A stretch of DNA of 64,000 bases, taken from positions 96,266 through 160,265 of the forward strand of contig SZWC01003567.1 of the NCBI GenBank assembly GCA_023375785.1, read 5' to 3'. Origin of the DNA: Penium margaritaceum (lineage: Eukaryota; Streptophyta; Zygnematophyceae; Desmidiales; Peniaceae). Position 1 is the first letter of the stretch. Each line of letters starts with the position of its first letter. Below, piece by piece: positions 31,591 to 46,719 of the stretch. The notes beneath the pieces were generated by a model. The model was not told where the DNA came from. It did no database searches and was given only the letters and a program-made list of their open reading frames with translations. The translations under genes were made by a program, and so were the position numbers.

Positions 31591-33999
31591 ATCATAACAC
31601 GAGTCAGCCACGGTCAGAGCGTCCAATCACCATGCACATCTTATATGCATGACCTTGCAGGTATAAACAAGGTAAGAAACCGGTGACTTGGCACGGCTAT
31701 AGTGCGCAATGCCTTGACAAAGTTGGCATGTGCCACTGACCATGACCACAAAGTTTACCAAATACCTATATACGGCTATGAATCATAACACGAGTCAGCC
31801 ACGGGCAGAGTGTCCTATCAGAGTGCAAATATACTGGACCTTGCAGGTATAAAACACGGTAGAATGCTGGTTGCTCAGTGTGGCTATTGTGCGCAATGCC
31901 TTGACAAAATTGGCATGTGCCACTGACCATGACCACAAATGTATCCAAGTGACTTTTACTTCTATTGAGCATAACACGAGTCAGCCACGGTCAGAGTGTC
32001 CAATTACAGGGCAGATGTACTAGGCATGATCCTGCAGGTGCAAACAAGTTAGAATACTGGTGGCTTGGTGTGGCTATTGTGCGTAATGCCTTGACAAAGT
32101 TAGCATGTGCTACTGACCATGACAACAATCCAAATGACTTTGACTTCTATGAATCATAACACGAGTCAGCCACGGTCAGAGTGCCCAATCAAAACGCACA
32201 TCTAATATGCATGACCTTACAGGTATAAACAAGGTAAAAAACCAGTGGCTTGGCACGGCTATTGTGCGCAATGCATTGACAAAGTTGGCATGTGCCACTG
32301 ACCATGACCACAAAGATTACCAAGTACATTAAACGGCTATGAATCATAACACAAGTCAGCCACAGTCAGAGTGTCCAATCATATTGCAGATATAATGGGC
32401 ATGACCTTGCAGGTATAAACAAGGTAGAATCATGGTGGATGGGTATGGCTATTGTGTGCAATGCATTGACAAATTTGGCATGTGCCACTGACCATGACCA
32501 CGAATGTATCCAAGTAACGTTTACGTCTATTCATCATAACACGAGTCAGCCACGGTCAGAGTGTCCAATCACAGTGCAGATGTATTAAGCATGATATTGC
32601 AGGTACAAAAAAGGTAAAACACCAGTGGCTTGGTGTGGCTACTTTGGCAATGCCTTGACAAAATTGGCATGTGCCACTTACCATGACCACAAAGTTTACC
32701 AGGTGACTTTACCTTCTATGAATCGTAACACGAGTCAGCCACGGTCAGAGTGCCCAATCACAAGGCACATCTAATATGCATTACCTTGCAGGTATAAACA
32801 AGCTACAAAACTGGTGGCTTGGCCCGGCTATTGTGCGCAATGCCTTGACAAAGTTGGCATGTGCCACTGACCATGACCACAAAGTTTACCAAGTACCTTA
32901 AACGGATATGAATCATAACACGAGTCAGCTATGGTCAGAGTGTCCAATCAAAGTGCAGATATACTGGGCATGACCTTACATGTATAAACAAGGTAAAATA
33001 CTGGTGGCTCGGTGTGGCTATTGTGCGCAATGCCTTGACAGAGTTGGCATGTGCCACTGACCATGACCACAAATGTGACCAAGTGACTGTTACTTCTATT
33101 GATCATAACATGAGTCAGCCACGGTCACAGTGTCCAATCACAGTGCAGATGTACTAGGCATGCTCTTGCAGGTACACACAAGGTAGAATACTGGTGGCTT
33201 GGTGTGGCTATTGTGCGCAATGCCTGTACAAAGTTGGCATGTGCCACTGACCATGACGACAAAGTTTACCAAGTGACCTTGACTTCTACGAATCATAACA
33301 CGAGTCAGCCACGGTCAGAGTGCCCAATCAAAACGCACATCTAATATGCATGACCCTGCAGGTACAAAAAAGGTAAAAAACCGGTGGCTTAACACGGCTA
33401 TTGTGCGCAATGCCTTCACAAAGTAGGCATGTGCCACTGACCATGACCACAAAGTTTACCAAGTACATTTAACGGCTATGAATCATAACACAAGTCAGCC
33501 ACAGTTAGAGTGTCCAGTCACAGTGCAGATATACTGGGCATGACCTTACAGACATAAGGTAGAATACTGGTGGCTCGGTGTGGCTATTGTGCGCAATTCC
33601 TTGACAAAGTTGGCATGTGCCACTGACCGTGACCACAAATATATCCAAGTGACTTTTACTTCTATTGATCATAACACCAGTCAGACACGGTCACAGTGTC
33701 CTATCACAATACAGATCTGCTAGGCATGATCTTGCAGGTACAAACAAGGTAGAATACTGGTGGCTCGGTGTGGCTATTTTGCGCTATGCCTTGACAAAGT
33801 TGGCATGTGCCACTGACCATGACCACAACCTTTACTAAGTACCTTAAATGGCTATGAATCACAATACGAGTCAGCCACGGGCAGAGTGTCCAAGGACAGT
33901 GCAGATATACTGGGCATGACCTTGCAGGTATAAAACAGGGTAGAATACTGGTGGCTCAGTGTGGCTATTGTACGCAATGCCTTGAAAAAGTTGGCATGT

Positions 34000-36900
34000 G
34001 CCACTGACCATGACCACAAATGTATCCAAGTGATTTTTACATATATTGATCATAACATGAGTCAGCCACGGTCAGAGTGTCCAATCACAGTGCAGATGTA
34101 CTGGGCATGATCTTACAGGTTCAAACAAGGTAGAATACTGGTGGCTCGGAATGGCTATTGTGCGCAGTGCCTTGACAAAGTTGGCATGTGCCACTGACCA
34201 TGACCACAAAGTTTACAAAGTAACTTTAACTTCTACAAATCGTAACACGAGTCAGCCACGGTCAGAGTGCCCAATCACAGTGCACATCTAATATGCATGA
34301 CCTCGCAGGTAGAAACAAGTTTAAAAACCAGTGGCTTGGCACGGCTATTGTGCGCAATGCCTTGACAAAGTTGGCATGTGCCACTGACCATGACCACAAA
34401 GTTTACCGAGTGACTATAACATCTACGAATCGTAACACAAGTCAGCCACAGTCAGAGTGCCCAATTACAGTTTAGATGTGCTAGGCATGACCTTGCAGGT
34501 ATAAACAAAGTACAAAACTGGTTGCTTGGCACGACTATTGTGCGCAATGCCTTCACAAAGTTTGTATGTGCCACTGACCATGTCCACAAAGTTTACAAAA
34601 ACTATAAACGGCTATGACTCATAACACGAGTCATTCACAGTCAGAGTGTCCAACGACAGTGCAGATGTACTAGGCATGACCTTGTAGATATAAACAAGGT
34701 AGAATACTAGTGGCTCAGTGTGGCTATTGTGTGCAATGCCCTGACAAAGTTGGCATGTGCCACTGACCATGACCACAAATGTATCAAAGTGACTTTTACT
34801 TCTATTGATCATAACACGAGTCAGCCACGGTCAGAGTGTCCAATCACAGTGCAGATGTACTAGGAATGATCTTGCAGGTACAAACAAGGTAGAATACTGG
34901 TGTGTTTGTGTGGCTATTGTGCGCAATGACTTGACAATTTTGGCATGTGCCACTGACCATGACCACAACGTCTACGAGTCGTAACACAAGTCAGCCACAG
35001 TCAAAGTGCCCAATCACAGTGCACATCTAATATGCATGACCTTGCAGGTATAAACAAGGTAAAATACCGGTGGCTTGACACGGCTATTGTACGCAATGCC
35101 TTGACAAAGTTGGCATGTGCCACTGACCATGACCAGGCTCTTTACCAAGTACCTTAAACGGTTATGAATCAAAACACGCGTCACCTACGATCAGAGTGTC
35201 CAATCACATTGCACATGTACTAGGCATGATCTTGCAGGTGCAAACAAGGTAGAATACGGGTGGCTCGGTGTGGCTATTGTGTGCAATGTCTTCACAGAGT
35301 TGGCATGTGCCACTGACCATGATCACAAAGTTTACCAAGTGACTAGCGTCTACAAATCGTAACACGAGTCAGACACTGTCAGAGTGCCCAATCATAGTGC
35401 ACATCTAATATGCATGACCTTGCTGGTATAAAAAGGTAAAAAACCGGTGGCTTGACACGGCTATTGTGCGCAATGCCTTGACAAAGTCGGCACGGGGCAC
35501 TGACCATGACCACAAAGTTTACCAAGTACGTTAAACGGCTATGAACTCTAACACGAGTCAGCCACGATCAGAGTGTCAAATCACAGTGCAGATATACTGG
35601 GCATGACCTTACAGGTTTAAACAAGGTAGAATACTGGTGGCTCGGTGTGGCTATTGTGCGCAATGCCTTGACAAAGTTGGCATGTGCCACTGACCATGAC
35701 CACAAATGTATCCAAGTGACGCTTACGTCTATTGATCATAACACGGGTCAGCCATGGTCAGAGTGTCCAATCACACTGCAGATGTTTTAGGCATGATTGT
35801 GCAGGTACGAACAAGGAAAAAAACCGGTGGCTTGGCACGGCTATCGTGCGCAATGCCTTGACAAAGTTGGCATGTGCCACTCACCATGACTACAAAGTTT
35901 ACCAAGTGACCTTAACTTCTACGAATCGTAACACGAGTCAGCCACAATCAGAGTGCCCAATCACAGTGCACATCTAATATACAGGATCTTGCAGGTATAA
36001 ACAAGGTCAAAAACCGTTGGCTTGGCACAGCTATTGTGCGCAATGCATTGACCAAGTTTGCATGTGCCACTGACCATGACAACAAAGTTTACCAAGTACC
36101 TTAAACGGCTATGAATCATAACACGAGTCAGCCACGGTCAGAGTGTCCAATCACAGTGCAGATGTACTTTTACTTCTATTGATCATTAAACGAGTCAGCC
36201 ACGGTCAGAGTGCCCAATCTCTGTGCACATCTAATATGCATGACATTGCAGGTATGAACACGGTAAAAAACCGGTGGCTTGGTACGGCCATTGTGCGCAA
36301 TGTCTAGACAAAGTTGGCATGTGCCACTGACAATGACCACAAAGTTTACCAAGTACAATAAACGGCTATGAATCATAACACAAGTCAGCCACAATCAGAG
36401 TGTCCAATCACAGTGCACATACACTAGGCATGACCTTGCAGGTATAAAAAAGGTAGAATACTGGTGGCTCTGTGTGGCTATTGTGCGCAATGCCTTGAAA
36501 GAGTTGGCATGTGCCACTGACCATGACCACAACTGTATCCAAGTAACATTTACTTCTATTGATCATAACACGGGTCAGCCACGGTTAGTGTGTCCAATAA
36601 CAGAGCATATATACTAGGCATGATCTTGCAGGTACAAAAAAGGTAGAGTAATAGTGGCTCAGTGTGGCTATTATGTGCAATGCCTTGACAATGTTGGCAT
36701 GTACCACTGACCATGACCACAGAGTTTACCAAGTGACTTTAACTTCTACAAATCGTAACACACGTCAGCCACATTCAGAGTACCCAAGCACAATTCACAT
36801 CTAGTATGCATGACCTTGCTGTTATAAGCAAGGTAAAAAACCGGTAGCTTGGCACGGCTATTATGCACAATGCCTTGAGAAAGTTGACATGTGCCACTGA

Positions 36901-37550
36901 CCATGACCACAAAGTTTACCAAGTACATTAAACAGCTATAAATCATAACACGAGTCAGCCATGGTTTGAGTGTCCAATCACAGTGCAGATGTACTAAGCA
37001 TGATCTTGCAGGTGCAAAAATGGTATGATACTGGTGGTTCGGTGTCGGTATTGTGCGCAATGCCTTGACAAAGTTGGCATGTGCCACTGACCATGACCAC
37101 AAAGTTTACCAATTACCTTGAACGGCTATGAATCATAAGAAGAGTCAGCCACGGTCAGAGTGTCCAATGACAGTGCAGATGTACTACGCATGATCTTGCA
37201 TGTACAAACAAGGTAGAATACTGGTGGCTCGGTGTGGCTATTGTGCGTAATGCCCTGAGAAAGTTGGCATGTTCCACTGACCACGACCACAAATGTATCC
37301 AAGTGACTTTTACTTCTATTGATCATAACATGAGTCAGCCACCTTCAGAGTGTCCAATCACAGTGCAGATGTACTAGGCATGATCTTGCAGGTACAAACA
37401 AGTAGAATACTGGTGTCTCGGTGTGGCTATTGTGCGCAATGACCTGACAAAGTTGGCATGTGCCACTGACCATGACCACAAAGTTTACCAATTGACTTTA
37501 ACTTCTACGAATCGTAACACGAGTCAGCCACGATCAGCGTGCCCAATCAC
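34000..37550 (+). repeat. Satellite segment duplicated at 52060-60380 (unexpanded copy)
   Basis: Private variants occur in the same order as in 52060-60380. Examples are ggttcaaacaaggtag followed by ctcggaatgg, the variant aattacagtttagatgtgct (34463 and 52622), cttggtacggccattgtgcg (near 36280 and 54385), aattaccttgaac (37111 and 59942) and gccaccttcagagtgtcc (near 37337 and 60170). The single monomer here at 36734-36883 corresponds to the expanded block 54840-59712. Confidence 0.8.
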
Positions 37551-37989
37551 AGTACACATCTATTATGAATGACCTTGCAGGCATAAAGAAGGCGAAAAAC
37601 TGGTGGCTTGGAACGGCTATTGTGCGCAATGCCTTGACAAAGTTGGCATGTGTCACTGACCATGACCACACTGTTTACCAAGTACCTTAAATGGCTACTA
37701 ATCATAACACGCGTCACCCACGGTCATAGTGTCCAACCATAGTGCAGATGTACCAGGCATGATCTTAAAGGTGCAAATAATGTATAATACTGGTTGCTTG
37801 GTGTGGCTATTGTGCGCAATGCCTTAACAAATTGGCATGTGCCACTGACCATGACCACGAAGTTTACCAAGTGACTTTAACTTAACGAATCGTAACACAA
37901 GTCAGCCACAGTCAGAGTTCCCAATCACAGTGCACATCTAATATGCATGACCTTGCAGGTATACACAAGGTAAAAAACCAGTGGCTTGG

Positions 37990-39090
37990 CACGGCTATTG
38001 TGCGCAATGCCTTGACAAAGTTGGCATGTGCCACTGACCATGACCACAACGTTTACCAAGTGACTTTAACTTCTACGAATTGTAACACGAGTCAGGCACA
38101 TTCGGAGTGCCCAATTACAAGGCATATGTAATGTGCATGACCTTGCACGTATAAAGAAGGTAAAAAACCGGTGGCTTGGCACGGCTATTGTGCGCAATGC
38201 CTTGACAAAGATGGCATGTGCCACTGACCATGACCACAAAGTTTACCAAGTACATTAAACGGCTACGAATTATAACACGAGTCAGCCACGGTCAGAGTGT
38301 CCAATCACAGTGCAGAAATACTGGACATGACCTTACAGGTATAAACAAGGTAGAATACTGGTGGCTCCGTGTGGCTATTGTGGGCAATGCCTTGACAAAG
38401 TTGGCATGTGCCACTGACCATGACCACATCTGTATCCAAGTGACGTTTACGTCTATTGATCATAACACGAGTCAGCCACGGTCAGAGTGTCCAATCACAG
38501 TGCAGATGTACTAGGCATGATCTTGCAGATGCAAACAAGGTAAAACACCTGTGGCTTGGTGTGGCTACTGTGCGCAATGCCTTGACAAAGTTGGCATGTG
38601 CCACTGACCATGACCACAACGTTTACCAAGTGACTTTAACTTCTACGAATTGTAACACGAGTCAGGCACATTCGGAGTGCCCAATCACAAGGCACATGTA
38701 ATGTGCATGACCTTGCACGTATAAAGAAGGTAAAAAACCGGTGGCTTGGCACGGCTATTGTGCGCAATGCCTTGACAAAGATGGCATGTGCAACTGACCA
38801 TGACCACAAAGTTTACCAAGTACATTAAACGGCTACGAATTATAACACGAGTCAGCCACGGTCAGAGTGTCCAATCACAGTGCAGAAATACTGGACATGA
38901 CCTTACAGGTATAAACAAGGTAGAATACTGGTGGCTCCGTGTGGCTATTGTGGGCAATGCCTTGTCAAAGTTGGCATGTGCCACTGACCATGACCACATC
39001 TGTATCCAAGTGACGTTTACGTCTATTGATCATAACACGAGTCAGCCACGGTCAGAGTGTCCAATCACAGTGCAGATGTACTAGGCATGA
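37990..39090 (+). repeat. 570 bp trimer duplicated in tandem
   Basis: A three-monomer unit repeats with an exact 570 bp offset (for example ccttgcacgtataaagaagg at 38141 and 38711), with only a handful of differences. Related but more diverged versions lie at 9150-9700 and 12785-13440. Confidence 0.88.
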
Positions 39091-42000
39091 TCTTGCAGTT
39101 GCAAACAAGGTAAAACACCTGTGGCTTGGTGTGGCTACTGTGCGCAATGCCTTGACAAAGTTGGCATGTGCCACTTACCACGACCACAACGTTTACCAAG
39201 TGACTTTAACTTCTACGAATCGTAACACAAGTCTGCCATGGTCAGAGTGCCCAATGACAGTGCACATCTAACATGCATGACCGTGCAGCTAAAAACAAGG
39301 TAAAAAACCGGTTGCTTGGCACGGGTATTGTGCGCAATGCCTTGACAAAGTTGGCATGTGCCAATTTTCATGACCGCAATGTTTACCAAGTGACTTTAAC
39401 TTCTACGAATCAAAACACGGGTCAGCCACATTCAAAGTGCCTAATCACATTGAACATCTAATATGCATTACCTTTCAGGTATAAACAAGGTAAAAGACCG
39501 GTGGCTTGGTAGGACTATTGTGCGCAATGCCTTGACAAAGTTGGCATGTGCCACTGACCATGATCACAAAGCTTACCAAGTACCTTAAACGGCTATGAAT
39601 CATAACACGAGTCAGCCACGGTCAGAGTGTCTAATCTCAGTAAAGATATACTGGGTATGACCTTACAGGTATAAACAAGGTAGAATACCGGTGGCTCGGT
39701 ATGGCTATTGTGTGCAATGCCCTGACAAAGTTGGCATGTGCCACTGACCATGACCACAAGTGTATCTAAGTGACTTTTACTTTTATTGATCATAACATGA
39801 GTCAGCCACGGTTAGAGTGTCCAATCACAGTGCAGATGTACTAAGCATGATCTTACAGGTGCAAAGAAGGTGGAATACTGGTGGCTGGGTGTGGCTGGTG
39901 TGCGCAATGCCTTGACAAAGTTGGCATGTGCCACTGACCATGACAACAAGGTTTACCAAGTGAATTTAACTTCTACGAATCGTAACACGAGTCAGCTATG
40001 GTCAGAGTGCCCAATCACAGTGCACATCTAATATGCATAACCTGGCAGGTATAAACTAGTTAAAAAACCAGTGGCTTGGCACGGCTATTGTGCGCAATGC
40101 CTTGACAAAGTTGGCATGTGCCACTGACAATGACCACAAAGTTTACCAAGTACCTTAAACGGCTATGAATCATAAGATGAGTCAGGCACGGTCAGAGTGT
40201 TCAATCACATTGCAGATATACTGAGCATGATCTTTCACGTGTAAGCTATAATAGAGGTGGCTCGGTCTGGCTATTGTACGCAATGGCTTGACAAAGTTGG
40301 CATGTGCCACTGACCACGACGACAAATGTATGGAAGTGAGTTTTTCTTCTATTGATCACAACACGAGTCAGCCACGGTCAGAGTGCCCAATCACAGTGCA
40401 GATGCACTAGGCAGGATCTTGTAGGTGCAAACAAGGTAGAATACTGGTGGCTCGGTGTGGCTATTGTGCGCAATGCCTTGACAAGGTTGGCATGTGCCAC
40501 TGACCATGAGCACAAAGTTTACACAGTGACTTCAACTTCTACGAAGTGTAACACGAGTCAGCCAAAGTCAGAGGGCCCAATCACAGTTCACATGTACTAG
40601 GCATGACCTTACAGGTATAAACAAGGTAAAAATCCTGTGGCTTGACACAGCTTTTGTGCGCAATGCCTTGACCAAGTTGGCATGTGCCACTTACCATAAC
40701 CACAAAGTTTACCAAGTAACTTAAACGGCTATGAATGATAACAGGAGTCTGCCACGGGCAGAGTGTCCATTCACAGTGAAGATATACTGGGCATGACCTT
40801 GCAGGTATGAACAAGGTAGAATACTGGTGCCTCGGTGTGGCTATTGTGCGCAATTCATTGGCAAAGTTTGCATGTGCCACTGACCATGACCATAAATGTA
40901 TCCAAGGGACTTTTACATCTATTGATCATAACACAAGTCAGCCACGGTCAGAGTGTCCAATCACATTGCAGATGTACTAGGCATTATCTTGAAGGTTCAA
41001 ACAAGGTAGAACACCGGTGGCTCGGAATGGCTATTGTGCGTAATGCCTTGACGATGTTGGCATGTGCCACTGACCATGACCACAAAGTTTACCAAGTGAC
41101 CTTACCTTCTACGAATCGTAACACGAGTAAACCACGGTCAGAGTGCCCAATCACAGTGTACATCTAATATGCATGACCTTGCAGGTATAAACAAGGTAAA
41201 AACCGGTGGCTTGGCACGGCAATTGTGCGCAATGCCTTGACAAAGTTGGCATGTGCCAATAACCATGACCAGAACGTTTACCAGGTGACTTTAATGTCTA
41301 CGAACCGTAACACGAGTCAGCCACAGTGAGAGTGCCCAATCACAGTTCAAATGTACTAGGCATGACCTTGCAGGTATAAACAAGGTAAAAAACAGGTGGC
41401 TTGGCATGGCTATTGTGCGCAATGCCTTGACGAAGTTGGCATGTGCCAGTGACCATAACCACAAAGTTTACCAAGTACCTCAAATAGCTATGACTCATAA
41501 CACGAGTCAGCCACGGTCGGAGTGTCCAATGTCAGTGCAGATGTACTAGGCATGCTCTTACAGGTACAAACAAGGTGGAATACTGGAGGCTCGGTGTGGC
41601 TGTTGTGCGCAATACCATGACAAAGTTGGCATGTGCCAGTGACCATGACGACAAATGTATCCAAGTGACTTTTTTTTCTATTGATCATAACACGAGCCAG
41701 CGACGGTCAGAGTGTCCAATCACAGTGCAGACGTACTATGCATGATCTTGCATGTACAAACAAGGTAGAATACTGGTGTCTCGGTTTGGCTATTGTGCGC
41801 AATGACTTGACAAAGTTGGCATGTGCCACTGACCATGACCACACAGTTTACCAAATGACGTTAACTTCTAGGAATCCTAACACGAGTCAGCCACGGTCAG
41901 AGTGCCCAATCACAATGCACATCTAATATGCATGACCTTACAGGTATACACAGGGTAAAAACCGGTCGCTTGGCACGGCTATTATGGGCAATGCCTTGAC

Positions 42001-43079
42001 AAAGTTGGCATGTGCCACTTACCATGACCACAATGTTTACCAAGTAGCTTTAGCTTCTACGAATCGTAACACGAGTCAGCCACATTCAGAGTGCCCAATA
42101 ACAGTGCACATCTAAAAAGCATGACCTTGCAGGTATAAACAAGGTAAAATACCGGTGGCTTGGCACGGCTATTGTGCGCAATGCCTTGACAAAGTTGGCA
42201 TGTGCCACTGACCATGACCACAACGTTTACCAAGTGCCTTAAACGGCTATGAATCATAACACGCATTACCCACGGTCAAAGTGTCCAATGACAGTGCAGA
42301 TGTACTAGGCATGATCTTGCAGGTGCAAACAAGGTAGAATACGGGTGGCCCGGTGTGGCTATTGTGCGCAATGCCTTGACAAAGTTGGCATGTGCCACTG
42401 ACCATGACCACAAATGCATCCAATTGACTTTTAAATCTATTGATCATAATACGAGTCAACCACGGTCAGAGTGTCCAGTCACAGTATAGATGTACTAGGA
42501 ATGATCTTGCAGGTTCAAACAAGGTAGAGTACTGGTGGCTCGGACTGGCGATTGTTGACACTGTCGGCATGTGCCACTGACCATGACGACAAAGTTTACC
42601 AGGTGACTTTACCTTATACGAATCGTAACACGAGTCAACCACGGTCATAGTGTCCAATCACAGTGCACATCTAATATGCATGACCTTGCATGTATAAACA
42701 AGGTAAAAATGTGGTTTCTTGGCATGCCTATTGTGCGCAATGCCTTGACCAAGTTGGCATGTGCCACTGACCATGACCACAAAGTATACCAAGTGACTTT
42801 ATTTTCTACAAATCGTAACACGTGTCAGCTACAGTCAGAGTGCCCAATCACAGTTCAGATGTACTAGGCATGACCTTACAGGAATAAAAAAGGAAAAAAA
42901 CGGGTGGCTTGGCACGACTATTGTGCGCAATTCCTTGACAAAGTTGGCATGTGCCACTGACTATGACCACAAAGTCTACTAAGTACCTTAAACGGCTATG
43001 ACTCATAACACGAGACATCCACACTCAGAGTGTCCAATCACAGTGCAGATGTCCTAGGCATGATCGTACAGGTACGAAC

Positions 43080-45050
43080 AATGTAGAATTCTGGTGGCTC
43101 GGTGTGGCTATTGTGCGCAATGCCTTGACAAAGTCGGCATGTGCCACTGACCATAACCACAAATGTATCCAAGTGACATTTACTTCTATTGATCATAACA
43201 CGAGTCAGCCACGGTCAGAGTGACCAATCACAGTGCAGATGTACTAGGCATAATCTTGCGGGTACAAACAATGTAGAATACTGGTGTCTAAGTGTGGCTA
43301 TTTTGTGCAATGACTTGACAAAGTTGGAATGTGCCACTGACCAGGACCACATAGTCTACCAAGTGACCTTAACTTCTACGAATCGTAACACAAGTCAACC
43401 ATGGTCAAAGTGCCCAATCACAGTGCACATCTAATATGCATGACCTTACAGGTATACACAATGTAAAAAACCGGTGGCTTGGCACGGCTATTGTGCGCAA
43501 TGCCTTGACAAAGTTGGCATGTGCCACTGACCATGACCACAAAGTTTACCAAGTGACTTTAACTTCTACGAATTGTAAAACAAGTCAGCCATATTCAGAG
43601 TGCCCAAGCATAGTGCACATCTAATATGCATGACCTTGCAGGTATAAAGAAGGTAAAAAACTGGTGGCTTGGCACGGCTATGGTGCGCAATGTCTTGACA
43701 AAGTTGGCATGTGCCACTGACCATGACCACACAGTTTACCAAGTACCTTAAACGGCTACGAATCATAACACGCGTCACCCACGATCAGAGTGTCCAATCA
43801 CTGTGCAGATGTACTAGGCATGATCTTGAAGATGCAAACAAGGTAGAATACTGGTGGCTCGGTATAGTTATTATTTGGAATGCCTTTACAAACTTGGCAT
43901 GTGCAACTGACCATGACCACAAAGTCTACAAAGTGACTTTAACTTCTACAAATCGTAACACGAGTCAGCTACAGTCAGAGTGCCCAATCACAGTTCAGAT
44001 GTACTAGGCATGACCTTGTAGGAATTAACAAGATAAAGAACCGGTGGCTTGGCACGACTATTGTGCACAATGCCTTGACAAAGTTGGCATGTGCCCATGA
44101 CCATGACCACAAAGTTTACCAAGTACCTGAACGGCTATGACTCATAACACGAGTCAGCCACGGTCAGAGTGTCCAATCACAGTGCAGATGTACTAGGCAT
44201 GATCTTGCAGGTACAAACAAGGTAGAATACTGGTGGCTCGGTGTTGGCTATTGTGCGCAATGCCTTGACAAAGCTGGCATGTGCCACTGACCATAACCAC
44301 AAATGAATCCAAGTGACGTTTACTTCTATTGATCATAACACGAGTCAGCCACGGTCAGAGTGTCCAATCACAGTACAGATGTACTAGACATGATCTTGCA
44401 GGTACAAAGAAGGTAGAATACTGGTGTCTCGGTGTGGCTGTTTTGTGCAATGACCTGACAAAGTTGGCATGTGCCACTGACCATGACCAAAAAAAATTTC
44501 CAAGTGACCTTAACTTCTACGAGTCGTAACACAAGTCAACCAAGGTCAAAGTGCCCAATCACAGTGCACATCTAATATGCATGACCTTACAGGTATACAC
44601 AATGTAAAAAACCGGTGGCTTGGCACGGCTATTGTGCGCAATGCCTTGACAAAGTTGGCATGTGCCACTGACCATGACCACAAAGTTTACCAAGTGACTT
44701 TAACTTCTACGAATCATAACAAGAGTCAGCCACATTCAGAGTGCCAAATCATAGTGCACATCTAATATGCATGACCTTGCAGGTATAAAGAAGGGAAAAA
44801 AACCGTTGGCTTGGCACGGGTATTGTGCGCAATGCCTTGACAAAGTTGGCACGTGCCACTGACCATGACCACACTGTTTACCAAGTACCTGAAACGGCTA
44901 CGAATCATAACACGTGTCACCCACGGCCAGAGTGACTCATCACTGTGCAGATGTACTAGGCATGATCTTGAAGGTGCAAACAAGGTATAATACTGGTGGC
45001 TCGGTCTGGCTATTGTGCAGAATGCCTTGAAAAAGTTGGCATGTGCCACT
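43080..45050 (+). repeat. Six-monomer block duplicated with ~1140 bp offset
   Basis: The tacacaatgtaaaaaaccgg variant recurs at 43453 and 44594. It is preceded in each case by a gtcaacca-ggtcaaagtg monomer and a ggtgtct monomer with gacttgac or gacctgac. A related copy lies at 11500-12300. Confidence 0.75.
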
Positions 45051-46719
45051 GACCATGATCACAAAGTTTACCAGGTGACTTTAACTTCTACGAATCGCAA
45101 AACGAGTCAGCCACGATCAGAATGCCCAATCATAGTACACATATAATATGCATGACCTTGCTGGTATAAACAAGGTAACAAACCGGTGGCTTGGCACGGC
45201 TATTGTGCGCAATCCCTCGACAAAGTTGGCATGTGCCACTGACCGTGACCACAACGTTTACCAAGTACATTAAACGGCTATGAATTATAACACGAGACAG
45301 CCACGGTCAGAGTGTCCAATCACATTGCAGATTTACTGGGCATGACCTTACAGGTATAAACAAGGTAGAATACTGGTGGCTCGGTGTGGCTATTGTACGC
45401 AATGCCTTGACAAATTGGCATGTGCCACTGACCATGACCACAAAGTGTACCAAGTGACTTTAACTTCTACGAATCGTAACACAAGTCAGCCACGGTCAGA
45501 GTGCCCAATCACAGTGCACATGTAGTATGCATGACGTTGCAGGTCTAAAGAAGGTAAAAAACCGTTGGCTTGGCACGGCTATTGTACGCAATGCCTTGAC
45601 AAAGTTAACATGTGCCACTGACCATGACCACACTGTTTACCGAGTACCTTAAACGGCTATGAATCATAACACGCGTCACCCACGGTCAGAGTGTCCGATC
45701 ACAGTGCAGGTGTACTAGGCATGATCTTGAAGGTACAAAAAAGGTGGAATACTGGTGGCTCGGTGTGGCTATTGTGCGCAATGCCTTGACAAAGTTGGCA
45801 TGTGCCACTGCCCATGATCACAATGTTTACCAAGTGACTTTAACCTCTACGAAACGTAACACGAGTCAGCCACGGTCAGAGTGCCCAATCATAGTACACA
45901 TGTAATATGCATGACCTTGCTGGTATAATCAAGGTAAAAACTTGGTGGCTTGGCACGGCTATTGTGCGCAATGCCTTGACAAAGTTGGCATGTGCCACTG
46001 ACCATGACCACAAAGTTCACCAAGTGACTTTAACTTCTACGAATCGTAACACGAGTCAGCCACATTCAGAGTGCACAATCACAGTGCACATCTAATATGC
46101 ATGACCGTGCAGGTCTAAAGAAGGAAAAAAACCGGTGGCTTGGCACGGCTTTTGTGCGCAATACCTTGACAAAGTTGGCATGTGCCACTGAGCATGACAA
46201 CACTGTTTACCACGTACCTTAAAAGGATATGAATCATAACACGCGTCACCCACGGTCAAAGTGTCCAATCATAGTGCAGATGTACTAGGCATGATCTTGA
46301 AGGTGCAAACAAGGTAGAATACTGGTGGCTCGGTGTGGCTATTGTGCGCAACGCCTTGACAAGATTGGCATGTGCCACTGACCATGATCACAAAGTTTAC
46401 CATGTGACTTTAACTTCTACGAATCGTTACACGAGTCAGCCACAGTCAGAGTGCCCAATCATAGTACACATCTAATATGCATGACCTTGCTGGTATAAAC
46501 AAGGTAAAAAACTGGTGGCTTGGCACGGCTATTGTGCGCAATGCCTTGAGAAAGGTGGTACGTGCCACTGACCATGACCACAAAGTTTACCAAGTACATT
46601 AAACGGCTATGAATAATAACACAAGTCAGCCACGGTCAGAGTGTCCAATCACAGTGTAGATATACTGGGCATGACCGCACAGATATAAGCAGGGTAGAAT
46701 ACTGGTGGCTCGGTGTGGC

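Noticed and set aside
36734-36883. Possible origin of the homogeneous block directly from this monomer.
   Set aside because: It is the positional counterpart but differs at several bases, so it represents the ancestral state of the paralogous locus, not the direct source.
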